Source of the DNA: G965219965 sp965219965
GTDB lineage: Bacteria; Pseudomonadota; Alphaproteobacteria; RS24
NCBI GenBank assembly: GCA_965219965.1
Contig: OZ244796.1
Location: 496,001 to 560,000 of the forward strand
Reading direction: 5' to 3'
DNA: 64,000 nt
Made by a program: the position numbers and the translations under genes. Below, in pieces: positions 1 to 7,637 of this stretch (position 1 is its first letter; every line of letters begins with the position of its first letter). A model generated the notes under the pieces. The model had not been told where the DNA came from, did no database searches, and saw only the letters and a list, made by a program, of their open reading frames with translations.

Positions 1-2
1 GC

Positions 3-509
3 AAAAAGAAATGGCTAGAAAATATGTGTCCCTATCGCGGCGGCGGTGAAATGATACGCGAAGTGACGACTGATAATGTCACTTATGGAGATGTGCCGAA
101 CCGCTTTGAAGCAGGCACGCCACCCATTGTGGAAGCGGTGGGGCTGGCGGTGGCTTTGCAATATGTAGAAGCGGTTGGGCGCGAAAAAATCGCCGCGCAT
201 GAAGCATCATTGCTGGCCTATGCGACCAAACGCATGAAGGAAATTAATCGGCTGACTTTTTACGGCACAGCACCCGAAAAGGGTAGTATTTTGTCATTTT
301 CGGCTGAAAATGTGCATCCGCATGATTTGGCAACAGTCATTGACCGTGACGGCATTGCCATTCGGGCGGGTCATCACTGCGCACAGCCCTTAATGGAGCA
401 TTATGGCGTACCAGCCACAGCACGGGCGAGTTTCGTCATGTATAATACGCATGAAGAAATTGACGCGCTGGTGGATGCCGTGCAGAAGGCTTTGGGCTTT
501 TTTAGTTGA
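3..509 (+). CDS. sufS: Cysteine desulfurase SufS, C-terminal part (5' end outside window)
   Basis: PLP-dependent cysteine desulfurase that takes sulfur from cysteine for Fe-S cluster assembly in the cytoplasm. The reading frame is open from base 3, before the first ATG at 24, so the gene begins upstream of the window. The visible ~168 codons hold the family's YRGGGEMI segment, the RFEAGTPP motif and the catalytic-cysteine loop RAGHHCAQPLM near the end. It is followed directly by sufT and sufA on the same strand, as at the end of alphaproteobacterial SUF operons. The short distance to sufT (11 bases) implies cotranscription. The identification is by motif and neighbours; the PLP lysine lies outside the window. 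Confidence 0.93.
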   Translation, partial: KKKWLENMCPYRGGGEMIREVTTDNVTYGDVPNRFEAGTPPIVEAVGLAVALQYVEAVGREKIAAHEASLLAYATKRMKEINRLTFYGTAPEKGSILSFSAENVHPHDLATVIDRDGIAIRAGHHCAQPLMEHYGVPATARASFVMYNTHEEIDALVDAVQKALGFFS

Positions 510-520
510 AGGGGAATCCG

Positions 521-850
521 ATGATAAAAGACATTTCCCCCGAACTGCAAGCCATGACGGATGATATTATTGGTGCGTTGAAAAGCGTTTATGATCCTGA
601 AATTCCAGTGGATATATATGAGCTTGGATTGATTTATCGGGTTGAAATAACAGATGACCGTGATGTGCTTATTGATATGACTTTAACCGCACCTGGCTGT
701 CCAGTAGCCGAGCAAATGCCCATTTGGGTTCAAGATGCCGTGAGTTCTGTTAACGGGGTGTGTGATGTGCGGGTTAATATGGTTTTTGAGCCACCTTGGG
801 ATATTAGCCGCATGTCGGATGAAGCCCGTGTTGCACTGAATATGTTTTAG
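521..850 (+). CDS. sufT: SUF-system assembly protein SufT (DUF59/MIP18 family)
   Basis: A 109-residue DUF59-family protein that helps Fe-S cluster maturation or delivery. The family core is visible: DPEIPVDIYELGLIY near residues 30-44 and LTAPGCPVAEQMP with its conserved cysteine near residue 65, then EPPWDISRMSDEAR near the end. I chose ATG 521 because an AAGGGG Shine-Dalgarno sequence sits just upstream at 509-514; a TTG at 506 overlapping sufS is less likely. It lies between sufS and sufA in the same direction, which supports the SUF assignment over a stand-alone DUF59 (PaaD-like) protein. The precise biochemical role of SufT is less settled than that of the other SUF proteins. Confidence 0.9.
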   Translation: MIKDISPELQAMTDDIIGALKSVYDPEIPVDIYELGLIYRVEITDDRDVLIDMTLTAPGCPVAEQMPIWVQDAVSSVNGVCDVRVNMVFEPPWDISRMSDEARVALNMF

Positions 851-866
851 AGAGTAAAATAGGTTT

Positions 867-1235
867 ATGAATCAGATGTTACCAACGGGCAAAACCATTC
901 GCTTAACCGATAATGCTGCTATGCGCATTAAGGAAATTATGGCAGGCGAAGCGGCGCATTATGTCGGCGTGCGTTTGGGGTTGAAAAATGCTGGATGCGC
1001 GGGCATGGAATATACAATGGAATATGCCGCTGAAATCGCCCCGCATGATGAGGTAGTTGAAGATAAAGGCGTGCGGATTTTGATAGACCCAAAAGCTATT
1101 TTGTTTCTGCTTGGCACGGAAATGGATTATGAAGTGTCAAAACTATCTTCTGGCTTTGTGTTTAACAATCCCAATCAAACTGATGCTTGCGGTTGCGGTG
1201 AAAGCGTAACACTTATACCAGTAGAAAATGATTAG
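867..1235 (+). CDS. sufA: A-type Fe-S carrier SufA (HesB/IscA family)
   Basis: A 122-residue A-type carrier that holds and hands over nascent Fe-S clusters. The three conserved cysteines are present: one in NAGCAGMEY near residue 43 and two in the C-terminal ACGCGES. The central segment with SSGFVFNNPN is typical of the family. It follows sufT after 16 bases and closes the visible SUF operon. Its stop lies 3 bases before the convergent stop of the next gene. The name SufA rather than IscA or ErpA rests on the SUF context. Confidence 0.92.
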   Translation: MNQMLPTGKTIRLTDNAAMRIKEIMAGEAAHYVGVRLGLKNAGCAGMEYTMEYAAEIAPHDEVVEDKGVRILIDPKAILFLLGTEMDYEVSKLSSGFVFNNPNQTDACGCGESVTLIPVEND

Positions 1236-1238
1236 GGG

Positions 1239-1952
1239 TCAGCGCGGGGCTTTATTAATTATGAAGAAAAACCGCCCGCTACCGTTGGGGTAGTAATGCA
1301 CTTTAACCGAGTTAAGTGCGTTGTTGCCACCCAGATTTTTAAGTTTTTCTTTACGTTCTGAAATCTGTTTTTCCACCTTCTTCTGTCTAGTGCGATGCTG
1401 ATAAATGACTAGCGATTGACCACGATTCCAGAAAGAAAGCAATTCGTCGTAAAAGACAAATTTTGGACCTTTGTCGCGATGTTTGAGTACGCTTTTTATT
1501 TCCATGCCGTTATCAGGGTCAAAAAAGACAATATCGCAGTCTTTAGTAGCCGCAAGCACACGTTTCAGCCATTCTTGCCGATGAGCAAGACGCTGTTTAG
1601 TGGTAGCGGGATTACCTTTGGGCAAATGCGAGAGTGAAAGAGGCTCCTCAAAAAAGACAGTGTCTGGCGGCAAAATACCCCGCTTGGGGATTTCGGTGAC
1701 TGTCCGTACATTATCGTCTATCAGTTCTTTTAGCTTATCAAAAAGTTCTGGGTCTTGAGGGTGATATTCGGATTCTTTTTCTAGGTAAGAAAGATGTTTG
1801 CCGTCCGATAGTTTGCAGGAGTCGGTATTTAGATACCAGACAACCCCGAGTTTGCGTTTGGTCACGCCTTTTTGTTCTGTCATGCCACATAATGAACGCA
1901 ATAATTTATATTTGTAAAAATCCCCAAGGTCGCCGACATAGTTATCTCGCAT
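1239..1952 (-). CDS. Uncharacterised protein beginning MRDNYVGDLGDFYKY
   Basis: I recognise no function. The 237-residue soluble protein has no signal peptide or membrane segment. Its start MRDNYVGDLGDFYKY resembles the opening of an uncharacterised bacterial family that I remember only as hypothetical. A central DIVFFDPDNGMEIK stretch has the look of a strand-turn motif in a Rossmann-like fold, and a YDELLSFW segment follows; a methyltransferase-like or nuclease-like fold is possible but not shown. The C-terminal third is lysine-rich. It lies 12 bases after the FAD monooxygenase gene on the same strand, so the two are probably one transcript. It is convergent with sufA, with stops 3 bases apart. 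Confidence 0.75.
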   Translation of the reverse strand: MRDNYVGDLGDFYKYKLLRSLCGMTEQKGVTKRKLGVVWYLNTDSCKLSDGKHLSYLEKESEYHPQDPELFDKLKELIDDNVRTVTEIPKRGILPPDTVFFEEPLSLSHLPKGNPATTKQRLAHRQEWLKRVLAATKDCDIVFFDPDNGMEIKSVLKHRDKGPKFVFYDELLSFWNRGQSLVIYQHRTRQKKVEKQISERKEKLKNLGGNNALNSVKVHYYPNGSGRFFFIINKAPR

Positions 1953-1964
1953 AATTCACCTTCT

Positions 1965-3179
1965 TTATTTCTTCCCCTGTGCTGTGACATTCACACCATA
2001 GACGCGATTTAGTCTGTGCTGTAAAAACAGATTGCTAATTTTTCCCAGTTTGAAATAAAACCAACGCGCCGCCAGCATCCATGGACGGCATTCACGGAAA
2101 AGCCGCCCATTAGCAATAGCAATGTTACGCATTAAAGCCACGCGTGCTTGGCGGCGTTTTGTGTAAGCGCATAAAGCGTCCTCTAGCGGCTTATCGGTGC
2201 TGATTTCTTCGGCCAGCACATAGCCATCTTCCAATGCCATGGCAGCGGCTTGCGCCATAAAGGGCAACATAGGATGACACGCATCGCCAAGCAGCACCAT
2301 GCGCCCCTTATGCCAAATAGGCGGGGCAGGGGCATCAAATAGCTTGGTGGCATGGCAATTTTGGCAAGCATTAAGCACTGCTCGCACGGGTGCGTTCCAA
2401 TTGGTGAAAGCACGGCGCAATGTTTCCATATCATCTTTGGATTTTTTCGGCGGCGTTACCTGCGCGGCAACAAAATTAACCAGCTTTTGGTCGCGCAAAT
2501 AATAGGCAACAAAATGCTTATTCGGCCCAATCCAAACATTAGCGTGATTTTCAATCAGTCCAGAGGGGAGCTTATCGCTATCCACCAGCCCACGCCATGC
2601 CGTATAGCCGCTATCTTCCAGTGCGGTGTCGTCAAATATGGTCGCCTTAATGAGAGAGTGCAAACCATCTGCTCCGATAAGCAAATCACCGTCAAAAATT
2701 TTCTCTTTGTTTTTTTGTTGCACCGCAAGTCGCACCTGTTTGGCATTATCAATCATTTCGGCTTTTGTGCCAGTGCTGTTGAGATGCAATTTCACGCCAT
2801 GTGCCTGACAAGCGTCAACCAAAGCAGAGAGCAAATCGGCGCGGTGAATACTGATATATCCTGCCCCATATTTTTTTTCAAACACGCCTCTAACGGGTGC
2901 TTGCCAATAAGGTTGGCCTGTGCGGTGATGACGTAAGGAAAATTTTTCTGGCAAAACGGCATTTTTATAAAGCACAGGTACAATACCAGTAAAATGATTA
3001 ACGTGCATCGCATTAGAGCCAAGTTGAAGACCGGTGCCAATATCTTCAAACGCGCTGGTGCGTTCAAACACTGCGACCTCATGTCCCCGTATGGCGCAAT
3101 TTAGCGCAGCATTTAAGCCGCCAATACCGCCGCCAAGAATTAATATTTTCAATCTTACCATTTCATTTGACTTTATCAT
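1965..3179 (-). CDS. FAD-dependent aromatic-ring monooxygenase family protein
   Basis: A 404-residue class A flavoprotein monooxygenase. The N terminus carries the Rossmann dinucleotide motif (LILGGGIGGLNAAL). The middle has GADGLHS, and the second FAD motif GDACHPMLPFMAQ sits near residue 297 followed by the acidic MALEDG segment. The closest well-known relatives by motif are salicylate hydroxylase-type enzymes, which hydroxylate aromatic acids using NAD(P)H and oxygen. The substrate cannot be read from sequence, and no aromatic catabolic genes are adjacent. No signal peptide. It is the first gene of a two-gene minus-strand unit with the uncharacterised gene downstream. A downstream ATG giving MVRLKILILGGG is an alternative start. 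Confidence 0.85.
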   Translation of the reverse strand: MIKSNEMVRLKILILGGGIGGLNAALNCAIRGHEVAVFERTSAFEDIGTGLQLGSNAMHVNHFTGIVPVLYKNAVLPEKFSLRHHRTGQPYWQAPVRGVFEKKYGAGYISIHRADLLSALVDACQAHGVKLHLNSTGTKAEMIDNAKQVRLAVQQKNKEKIFDGDLLIGADGLHSLIKATIFDDTALEDSGYTAWRGLVDSDKLPSGLIENHANVWIGPNKHFVAYYLRDQKLVNFVAAQVTPPKKSKDDMETLRRAFTNWNAPVRAVLNACQNCHATKLFDAPAPPIWHKGRMVLLGDACHPMLPFMAQAAAMALEDGYVLAEEISTDKPLEDALCAYTKRRQARVALMRNIAIANGRLFRECRPWMLAARWFYFKLGKISNLFLQHRLNRVYGVNVTAQGKK

Positions 3180-3231
3180 TTTACGCGTGCAGGTGAAGCG
3201 CGTATAATTACGGACAGAAGGAGATTCTATT

Positions 3232-3312
3232 ATGCCATCTTATTTGCCGATTGTTATTTTTGTATTGGTTTTTATCGTGCTGAATTATGTGCAAACTGGA
3301 CGGCTGGATTAA
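3232..3312 (+). CDS. Candidate 26-residue single-pass membrane microprotein
   Basis: A 26-codon reading frame from ATG 3232 to TAA 3312. It has an AAGGAGA Shine-Dalgarno sequence at 3218-3224, seven bases from the start. The product opens MPSYLPIVIFVLVFIVLN and ends YVQTGRLD: one hydrophobic stretch of about 15-17 residues followed by a short polar tail, so a single inner-membrane helix is expected. It lies between the divergent monooxygenase gene and the convergent DUF2842 gene, and its stop overlaps the DUF2842 stop by 4 bases (shared TTAA). Size and composition recall the tiny accessory subunits of respiratory complexes, but there is no direct evidence of function. The strong ribosome site is the main support. 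Confidence 0.5.
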   Translation: MPSYLPIVIFVLVFIVLNYVQTGRLD

Positions 3313-3536
3313 GCATCTGGTCGCTGCATCCACCAAATAATAAGCCCTGCTGGTAAGCACCAGCCCAGCCCGAAAATCAGATAAAATATAAATTCCACAA
3401 AGCCGTTTTGCGGAAACCATGTGCTTGCCCCCATGGCGACGACCAGCAGGGCGTAAAAGCACAGCAGAATGAGCAGCAAAACCATGCCGATAAATTTGCG
3501 CCAGCTCTGCGGCAATAATGGTGGTTTGGTGAACAT
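3309..3536 (-). CDS. DUF2842 family small membrane protein
   Basis: A 75-residue inner-membrane protein with two hydrophobic segments and the C-terminal signature LPAGLIIWWMQRPDA that marks DUF2842. Function unknown; in alphaproteobacteria the gene is often found beside cytochrome-oxidase or heme A genes, as here, where it is divergent from ctaA. I start it at ATG 3536, giving MFTKPPLLPQSWRKF, because a GAGGG ribosome site precedes it; an upstream in-frame start at 3593 would add 19 polar residues reaching into the ctaA promoter. Its stop overlaps that of the convergent 26-codon microprotein frame. Confidence 0.82.
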   Translation of the reverse strand: MFTKPPLLPQSWRKFIGMVLLLILLCFYALLVVAMGASTWFPQNGFVEFIFYLIFGLGWCLPAGLIIWWMQRPDA

Positions 3537-3606
3537 AAAACCCTCGTTAAAATTCTTTGCTTCATAGCATGTTGCTTTTTTCCAAACCAGCACGCTAATG
3601 TAGCGT

Positions 3607-4641
3607 ATGAGCGATTTTTCCCCAAAGCCGAAACACCAAACCAGCCCCGCTGTGGGCTATTGGTTGCTGACGGTTGCTTTTTTTGTGTTTTTGACGCTGG
3701 TCATTGGCGGCTTAACCCGCCTGACCGATTCTGGTCTGTCTATCACTGAATGGCAACCCATAGGCGGCATTATCCCGCCCTTAACTGCCGCTGATTGGCA
3801 AGCGGCTTTGGAAAAATATAAAGCCATTCCTGAATATCAACTGGTTAATAAGGGCTTTTCCATGGCTGAATTTCAGTTCATTTATTGGTGGGAGTGGAGT
3901 CATCGTCTGCTTGGCCGATTGGTTGGGCTAGTTTTTCTATTGCCTTTTGCGTGGTTCCTTGCCCGCCGCCAAATTCCTGCTTGTTTCCATAAACCGCTTT
4001 GGGGTTTGTTTGCGCTGGGCGGCTTACAGGGTTTGATGGGCTGGTATATGGTACAGAGCGGCCTGACAGAGCGCATTGATGTGAGTCAATATCGGCTGGC
4101 GGCGCATTTGGGGCTTGCTTTGGTGATTTTTGCCGCCGCCTTTTGGCTTGGCTTGCGCATTTTGCATAGCACAGAACGCCAGGCTGTATTTGACTATAAA
4201 ATTATTTTTGTGCAGGGGCTGGTCGGACTGATTTTTATACAATCTATTTTGGGCGCATTGGTAGCAGGGTTGGATGCAGGCAAAAGCTACACGGATTGGC
4301 CATTTATGGATGGTGCATTTATTCCCGTCGGATTGCTAGAACACACGCCGCTTTGGGTGAATTTTTTTGAAAATCATCTTACCGTGCAATTTGATCACCG
4401 CATCGGGGCTTATCTTTTGCTGGGCTGGGCGGCGTGGCATTTTTACCGCGAAAGAACTGCCTCGCATCGCCGCACCGCCGCATGGTTGCTTGCTATTATT
4501 GCCGCACAGATAGGGCTAGGTATTGCCACGCTGATGCTAGACGCACCACCGCTTTTGGCCATTCTCCACCAAATCGGCGCGATAGGCGTACTGGCTCTGG
4601 CTTTATACCATCTCCACCAGCTCAGATTTCCGCATCCATAA
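3607..4641 (+). CDS. ctaA: Heme A synthase CtaA (COX15 type)
   Basis: Integral membrane heme A synthase of 344 residues that oxidises heme O to heme A for aa3-type cytochrome oxidase. About eight membrane helices are visible in two similar halves. The expected heme-ligand histidines lie in YWWEWSHRLLGR (residue ~100), AAHLGLALVI, VQFDHRIGAY and ILHQIGAIG. The early GGLTRLTDSGLSITEWQP motif is characteristic of the COX15 branch found in alphaproteobacteria and mitochondria. Divergent from the DUF2842 gene with about 70 bases between the two starts. No oxidase subunit genes are in the window, so it stands apart from any cta operon. Confidence 0.96.
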   Translation: MSDFSPKPKHQTSPAVGYWLLTVAFFVFLTLVIGGLTRLTDSGLSITEWQPIGGIIPPLTAADWQAALEKYKAIPEYQLVNKGFSMAEFQFIYWWEWSHRLLGRLVGLVFLLPFAWFLARRQIPACFHKPLWGLFALGGLQGLMGWYMVQSGLTERIDVSQYRLAAHLGLALVIFAAAFWLGLRILHSTERQAVFDYKIIFVQGLVGLIFIQSILGALVAGLDAGKSYTDWPFMDGAFIPVGLLEHTPLWVNFFENHLTVQFDHRIGAYLLLGWAAWHFYRERTASHRRTAAWLLAIIAAQIGLGIATLMLDAPPLLAILHQIGAIGVLALALYHLHQLRFPHP

Positions 4642-4680
4642 AAGAGTTGTAAAACAGTTCTTTTGCTTGGGGTAATATAT

Positions 4681-4724
4681 TACCTATTTAACAATTCCTT
4701 GTTATAAAAGGGAAAAAATAGGTA
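4681..4724 (+). promoter_or_regulatory. Long hairpin between ctaA and rplM, overlapping a palindrome
   Basis: Outer arms TACCTATTT (4681-4689) and AAATAGGTA (4716-4724) pair perfectly over 9 bp; inside them TTCCTT (4695-4700) pairs with AGGGAA (4709-4714) through one G-T pair. The first outer arm is also the right half of a perfect 14-bp palindrome, GGTAATATATTACC at 4671-4684, so two mutually exclusive structures are possible. There is no T-run after the stem, so a simple intrinsic terminator is not obvious. It may end ctaA transcription or act as a leader element for rplM. Confidence 0.4.
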
Positions 4725-4732
4725 TTTATGCG

Positions 4733-4761
4733 TTGACGAAACCCATTCGGATGATTAAAAC
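4733..4761 (+). promoter_or_regulatory. Candidate promoter of rplM-rpsI
   Basis: TTGACG at 4733-4738, a 17-base spacer and TAAAAC at 4756-4761, about 35 bases before the rplM start. This is a reasonable housekeeping-type promoter by spacing and match, found by eye only. If real, the transcript starts after the upstream hairpin, which would then belong to ctaA termination. Confidence 0.4.
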
Positions 4762-4796
4762 CACGAGCAAGATAAACGCCTATATGGATTGAACGG

Positions 4797-5258
4797 ATGA
4801 AAACCTATTCGGCAAAGCCAGCAGATATTGAAAAGAAATGGGTGCTGATTGACGCGGAAAACCTTGTGGTTGGCCGCTTGGCATCCGTTATTGCGATGCG
4901 TCTGCGCGGCAAACATTTGCCCACCTTCACGCCGCATATGGATATGGGCGACCATGTTATTGTGATTAACGCTGATAAGGTTAAATTTACGGGCAAAAAG
5001 CTCAGCGATAAAATTTACTATCGCCATACAGGTTATCCGGGCGGCATTAAATCGACCACGCCAGAAAGCATACTTGAAGGGCGTTTTCCTGAGCGCGTTT
5101 TACAGCTTGCCGTTAAACGCATGTTGCCTGGCGGGCCATTATCACACAAACAGCTAAGCCATTTGCGTATTTATGCGGGTAGCAATCATCCGCATGAAGC
5201 ACAAAATCCTGAGGTGATTGATGTGGCGGCAATGAATAGCAAAAATGTGAAGGCGTAA
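4797..5258 (+). CDS. rplM: 50S ribosomal protein L13
   Basis: Ribosomal protein L13, 153 residues, the usual length. It opens MKTYSAKPADIEKKW and contains the family segments VVGRLASVIAMRLRGKH, KIYYRHTGYPGG and VKRMLPGGPL. It is an early-assembly protein of the large subunit that binds 23S rRNA. rpsI starts three bases after its stop, the standard L13-S9 operon. Confidence 0.98.
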   Translation: MKTYSAKPADIEKKWVLIDAENLVVGRLASVIAMRLRGKHLPTFTPHMDMGDHVIVINADKVKFTGKKLSDKIYYRHTGYPGGIKSTTPESILEGRFPERVLQLAVKRMLPGGPLSHKQLSHLRIYAGSNHPHEAQNPEVIDVAAMNSKNVKA

Positions 5259-5260
5259 GA

Positions 5261-5773
5261 ATGAGTGTAGAAACAACATTGGAAGATCTTGATAAGGCAG
5301 TCGCTGGTGATACGTCACCCGAAGTGGCGGTTGCACCTGTACCCGTCACTGAAACAGCACCTTTGCCAGAGCCGAAAATTGATGCACAAGGCCGCGCCTA
5401 TGCCACGGGCAAGCGTAAAAACGCTATTGCGCGTGTTTGGCTCAAGCCTGGCCATGGCAAAATCACCGTTAACGGCCGTGAGGAAGAACGCTTTTTCGCC
5501 CGTCCAGTATTGCGCATGATTTTGCGCCAACCGCTTGTCGCCGCTGCCCGAGCCGATTCATACGATATTGTCGCCACGGTAAGCGGTGGCGGTCTTTCAG
5601 GGCAGGCGGGCGCGGTGCGCCATGGTATTTCCAAAGCTCTGACTCATTATGAGCCAGAATTGCGCTCTGTACTGAAGGCAGGTGGGTTCTTAACCCGTGA
5701 CAGCCGTGTCGTTGAGCGCAAGAAATATGGTCGCGCCAAAGCCCGCCGTAGCTTCCAGTTCTCTAAACGCTAG
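5261..5773 (+). CDS. rpsI: 30S ribosomal protein S9
   Basis: Ribosomal protein S9, 170 residues. The first ~45 residues are an acidic extension rich in proline and alanine, as in other alphaproteobacterial S9 proteins. The conserved domain begins at ATGKRKNAIARVWLKPG and ends with the canonical RRSFQFSKR tail whose last residues reach toward the P-site tRNA. It forms an operon with rplM. A hairpin follows the gene at 5801-5824. Confidence 0.98.
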   Translation: MSVETTLEDLDKAVAGDTSPEVAVAPVPVTETAPLPEPKIDAQGRAYATGKRKNAIARVWLKPGHGKITVNGREEERFFARPVLRMILRQPLVAAARADSYDIVATVSGGGLSGQAGAVRHGISKALTHYEPELRSVLKAGGFLTRDSRVVERKKYGRAKARRSFQFSKR

Positions 5774-5800
5774 GATTTCTAGCGAATATAATATAGTGTA

Positions 5801-5824
5801 AAAGGAACTTTTATGGGTTCCTTT
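5801..5824 (+). terminator. Hairpin after rpsI
   Basis: Perfect 8-bp inverted repeat AAAGGAAC / GTTCCTTT around an 8-base loop, 27 bases after the rpsI stop and 18 before the fabZ start. No clear T-run follows, so it may be a weak terminator or attenuator between rpsI and fabZ. Confidence 0.4.
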
Positions 5825-5841
5825 GAATTGGGTGGGGGATT

Positions 5842-6321
5842 ATGACCAATCAGAATGATGTGATTGAAGGCACGACGATTAGCTTTCAAGATATTATGGA
5901 ATTATTGCCGCATCGTTATCCGTTTTTGATGATTGATGCGCTGGAAGTGATTGACGGCGAAATGCACGGCGTTGGCATTAAAAATGTCACGGGCAATGAG
6001 CCATGGGTGCCAGGGCATTTTCCTGATTGGCCCGTTATGCCAGGCGTGCTGATTGTTGAGGCCATGGCGCAAACAGCCGCCGCTTTGGTGGTGAATAATC
6101 GGCCAGGCATTGATAATCGGGTGATTTATTTCATGGCCGTTGATAAATGTCGGTTTAGAAATCCAGTTGTGCCAGGCAATCAGTTGCGAATTGAGGTACA
6201 GCAAATCACCCGCAAAGGGGCGGTGTGGAAATATAAAGGCGTGGCGCGTGTGGGCGATACGGTTGCAATGGAAGCGGTTTTCACAGCGATGAATTATTCG
6301 CCCAAAACTTCTGAAGGCTAG
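5842..6321 (+). CDS. fabZ: 3-hydroxyacyl-[acyl-carrier-protein] dehydratase FabZ
   Basis: Hot-dog-fold dehydratase of 159 residues for the elongation cycle of type II fatty acid synthesis. The family hallmarks are present: LPHRYPFLMIDA at residue ~25, the catalytic histidine in VPGHFPDWPVMPGVL, and the catalytic glutamate in EAMAQTAA. KCRFRNPVVPGNQL follows as in FabZ. GGGGG ribosome site just before ATG 5842. The gene is not in the usual lpxD-fabZ-lpxA cluster, so this may be a second copy or a relocated one. It probably shares a transcript with argC, which begins 16 bases later. Confidence 0.92.
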   Translation: MTNQNDVIEGTTISFQDIMELLPHRYPFLMIDALEVIDGEMHGVGIKNVTGNEPWVPGHFPDWPVMPGVLIVEAMAQTAAALVVNNRPGIDNRVIYFMAVDKCRFRNPVVPGNQLRIEVQQITRKGAVWKYKGVARVGDTVAMEAVFTAMNYSPKTSEG

Positions 6322-6337
6322 GAAATAGGAAAAAGCT

Positions 6338-7387
6338 ATGGGTCAGACAGATAAGCAGGTTTCTGTCGCCATTATAGGGGCGTCTGGTTATACTGGCGGG
6401 GATGCCATTCGGCTTCTGGCAGCCCATCCCCATGCTCAAATCACAGCTCTGACGGCGCATAATCATGCGGGTCAGTCCTTAGCGTCGGTTTTTCCGCAAT
6501 TTGCGGGGCTGGATTTACCCAATTTGCAATCCGTGGACAAAGTGGATTGGAAAAAAATTGATGTAGCCTTTTGCGGCCTGCCACATGGGGCGGCGCAGGA
6601 TATTATTCAAAACATTCCTAAATCTGTTAAAGTCATTGATATGTCAGCAGATTTTAGACTGAAAAATGCTGATATTTATGCCCATTGGTATGGTCGGACG
6701 CATGATTGTCCAGACTTGCTCAAAGAGGCTGTTTATGGTTTGAGCGAGCATTATCGCGCTGAAATTGTCAAGGCACGGCTGGTCGCTTGCCCAGGTTGTT
6801 ATCCGACGGGTGCGTTACTTTTACTGCTACCTTTGCTTAAAGCAGGGCTTATCCTGCCAGAAGATTTAATTATTGATGCTAAATCTGGCGTGACGGGTGC
6901 AGGGCGCGGTGTGAAGGAAAGCAATTTATATTGTGAACTGGCCGAGGGTTTGCATCCTTACGCCATTGGTGGGCATCGGCATACGCCTGAAATTGAGCAA
7001 GCTCTTGCGGCGGCGGCAGGGCAAGATGTGGTGGTGAATTTCACGCCACATTTAGTGCCGATGAATCGCGGCGAATTGCTAAGTGTCTATGCCAAAACCA
7101 ATAAGGCGTCAGCGCAAGATATCCGCACCGCTTTAGCAGATTTTTATACCGATGCACCTTTTGTGCGGGTTGTGCCAGAAGACGTCATACCTGCCACGCG
7201 GCATGTACGCGGCTCTAATTTCTGTTTGCTCGGCGCATATGACGATAGGCTAGACGGGCGGGTGATTTTGGTAGCCACGCTGGATAATCTGGTCAAAGGA
7301 TCAGCCGGACAGGCGGTGCAAAATATGAATTTAATGTTTGGCTTTGACGAAATAGCGGGTCTAAGCCAGCAACCGCTTTATCCGTAA
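6338..7387 (+). CDS. argC: N-acetyl-gamma-glutamyl-phosphate reductase
   Basis: Third enzyme of arginine synthesis; reduces N-acetylglutamyl-5-phosphate with NADPH. The 349-residue protein has the N-terminal nucleotide motif IIGASGYTGGDAIRLL, the active-site cysteine in ACPGCYPTGALLLLLP (residue ~150), and GHRHTPEIEQ with the conserved histidines. The length is typical. It lies between fabZ and a small lipoprotein gene that starts five bases after its stop. argC near rpsI is a recurring alphaproteobacterial order. Confidence 0.96.
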   Translation: MGQTDKQVSVAIIGASGYTGGDAIRLLAAHPHAQITALTAHNHAGQSLASVFPQFAGLDLPNLQSVDKVDWKKIDVAFCGLPHGAAQDIIQNIPKSVKVIDMSADFRLKNADIYAHWYGRTHDCPDLLKEAVYGLSEHYRAEIVKARLVACPGCYPTGALLLLLPLLKAGLILPEDLIIDAKSGVTGAGRGVKESNLYCELAEGLHPYAIGGHRHTPEIEQALAAAAGQDVVVNFTPHLVPMNRGELLSVYAKTNKASAQDIRTALADFYTDAPFVRVVPEDVIPATRHVRGSNFCLLGAYDDRLDGRVILVATLDNLVKGSAGQAVQNMNLMFGFDEIAGLSQQPLYP

Positions 7388-7391
7388 TGCC

Positions 7392-7637
7392 ATGCTGAAA
7401 AAATTTCCTTTGTTTTGCTTGCTTTTATTTTCACCCGCTTTAACAGCTTGTGCCATTATGCCAGAAGGATTAAAGCCCGATTGGCTTTATGGTGAAACTT
7501 ATGGGCAGGTAAAAGCCGACATACCCAAAAATGGTGCGCGGATTGAGTCAAAAGATGTACCAGCCAGCGCGCCTGCAGATGATTTATCGCATGTATTTGA
7601 CGAGCTAGGCGGTGAGAGTGAAGCAGATGAGCAGTAA
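7392..7637 (+). CDS. Small predicted lipoprotein
   Basis: An 81-residue predicted lipoprotein of unknown function. The N terminus is a clear lipoprotein signal: MLKKF, a hydrophobic core and the lipobox LTAC with cysteine 20. The mature part is short, hydrophilic and acidic toward the end, with no recognised domain. It starts five bases after argC with no strong ribosome site, and its end overlaps the hom start by 11 bases, so it is likely expressed by translational coupling in an argC-lipoprotein-hom transcript. Confidence 0.78.
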   Translation: MLKKFPLFCLLLFSPALTACAIMPEGLKPDWLYGETYGQVKADIPKNGARIESKDVPASAPADDLSHVFDELGGESEADEQ

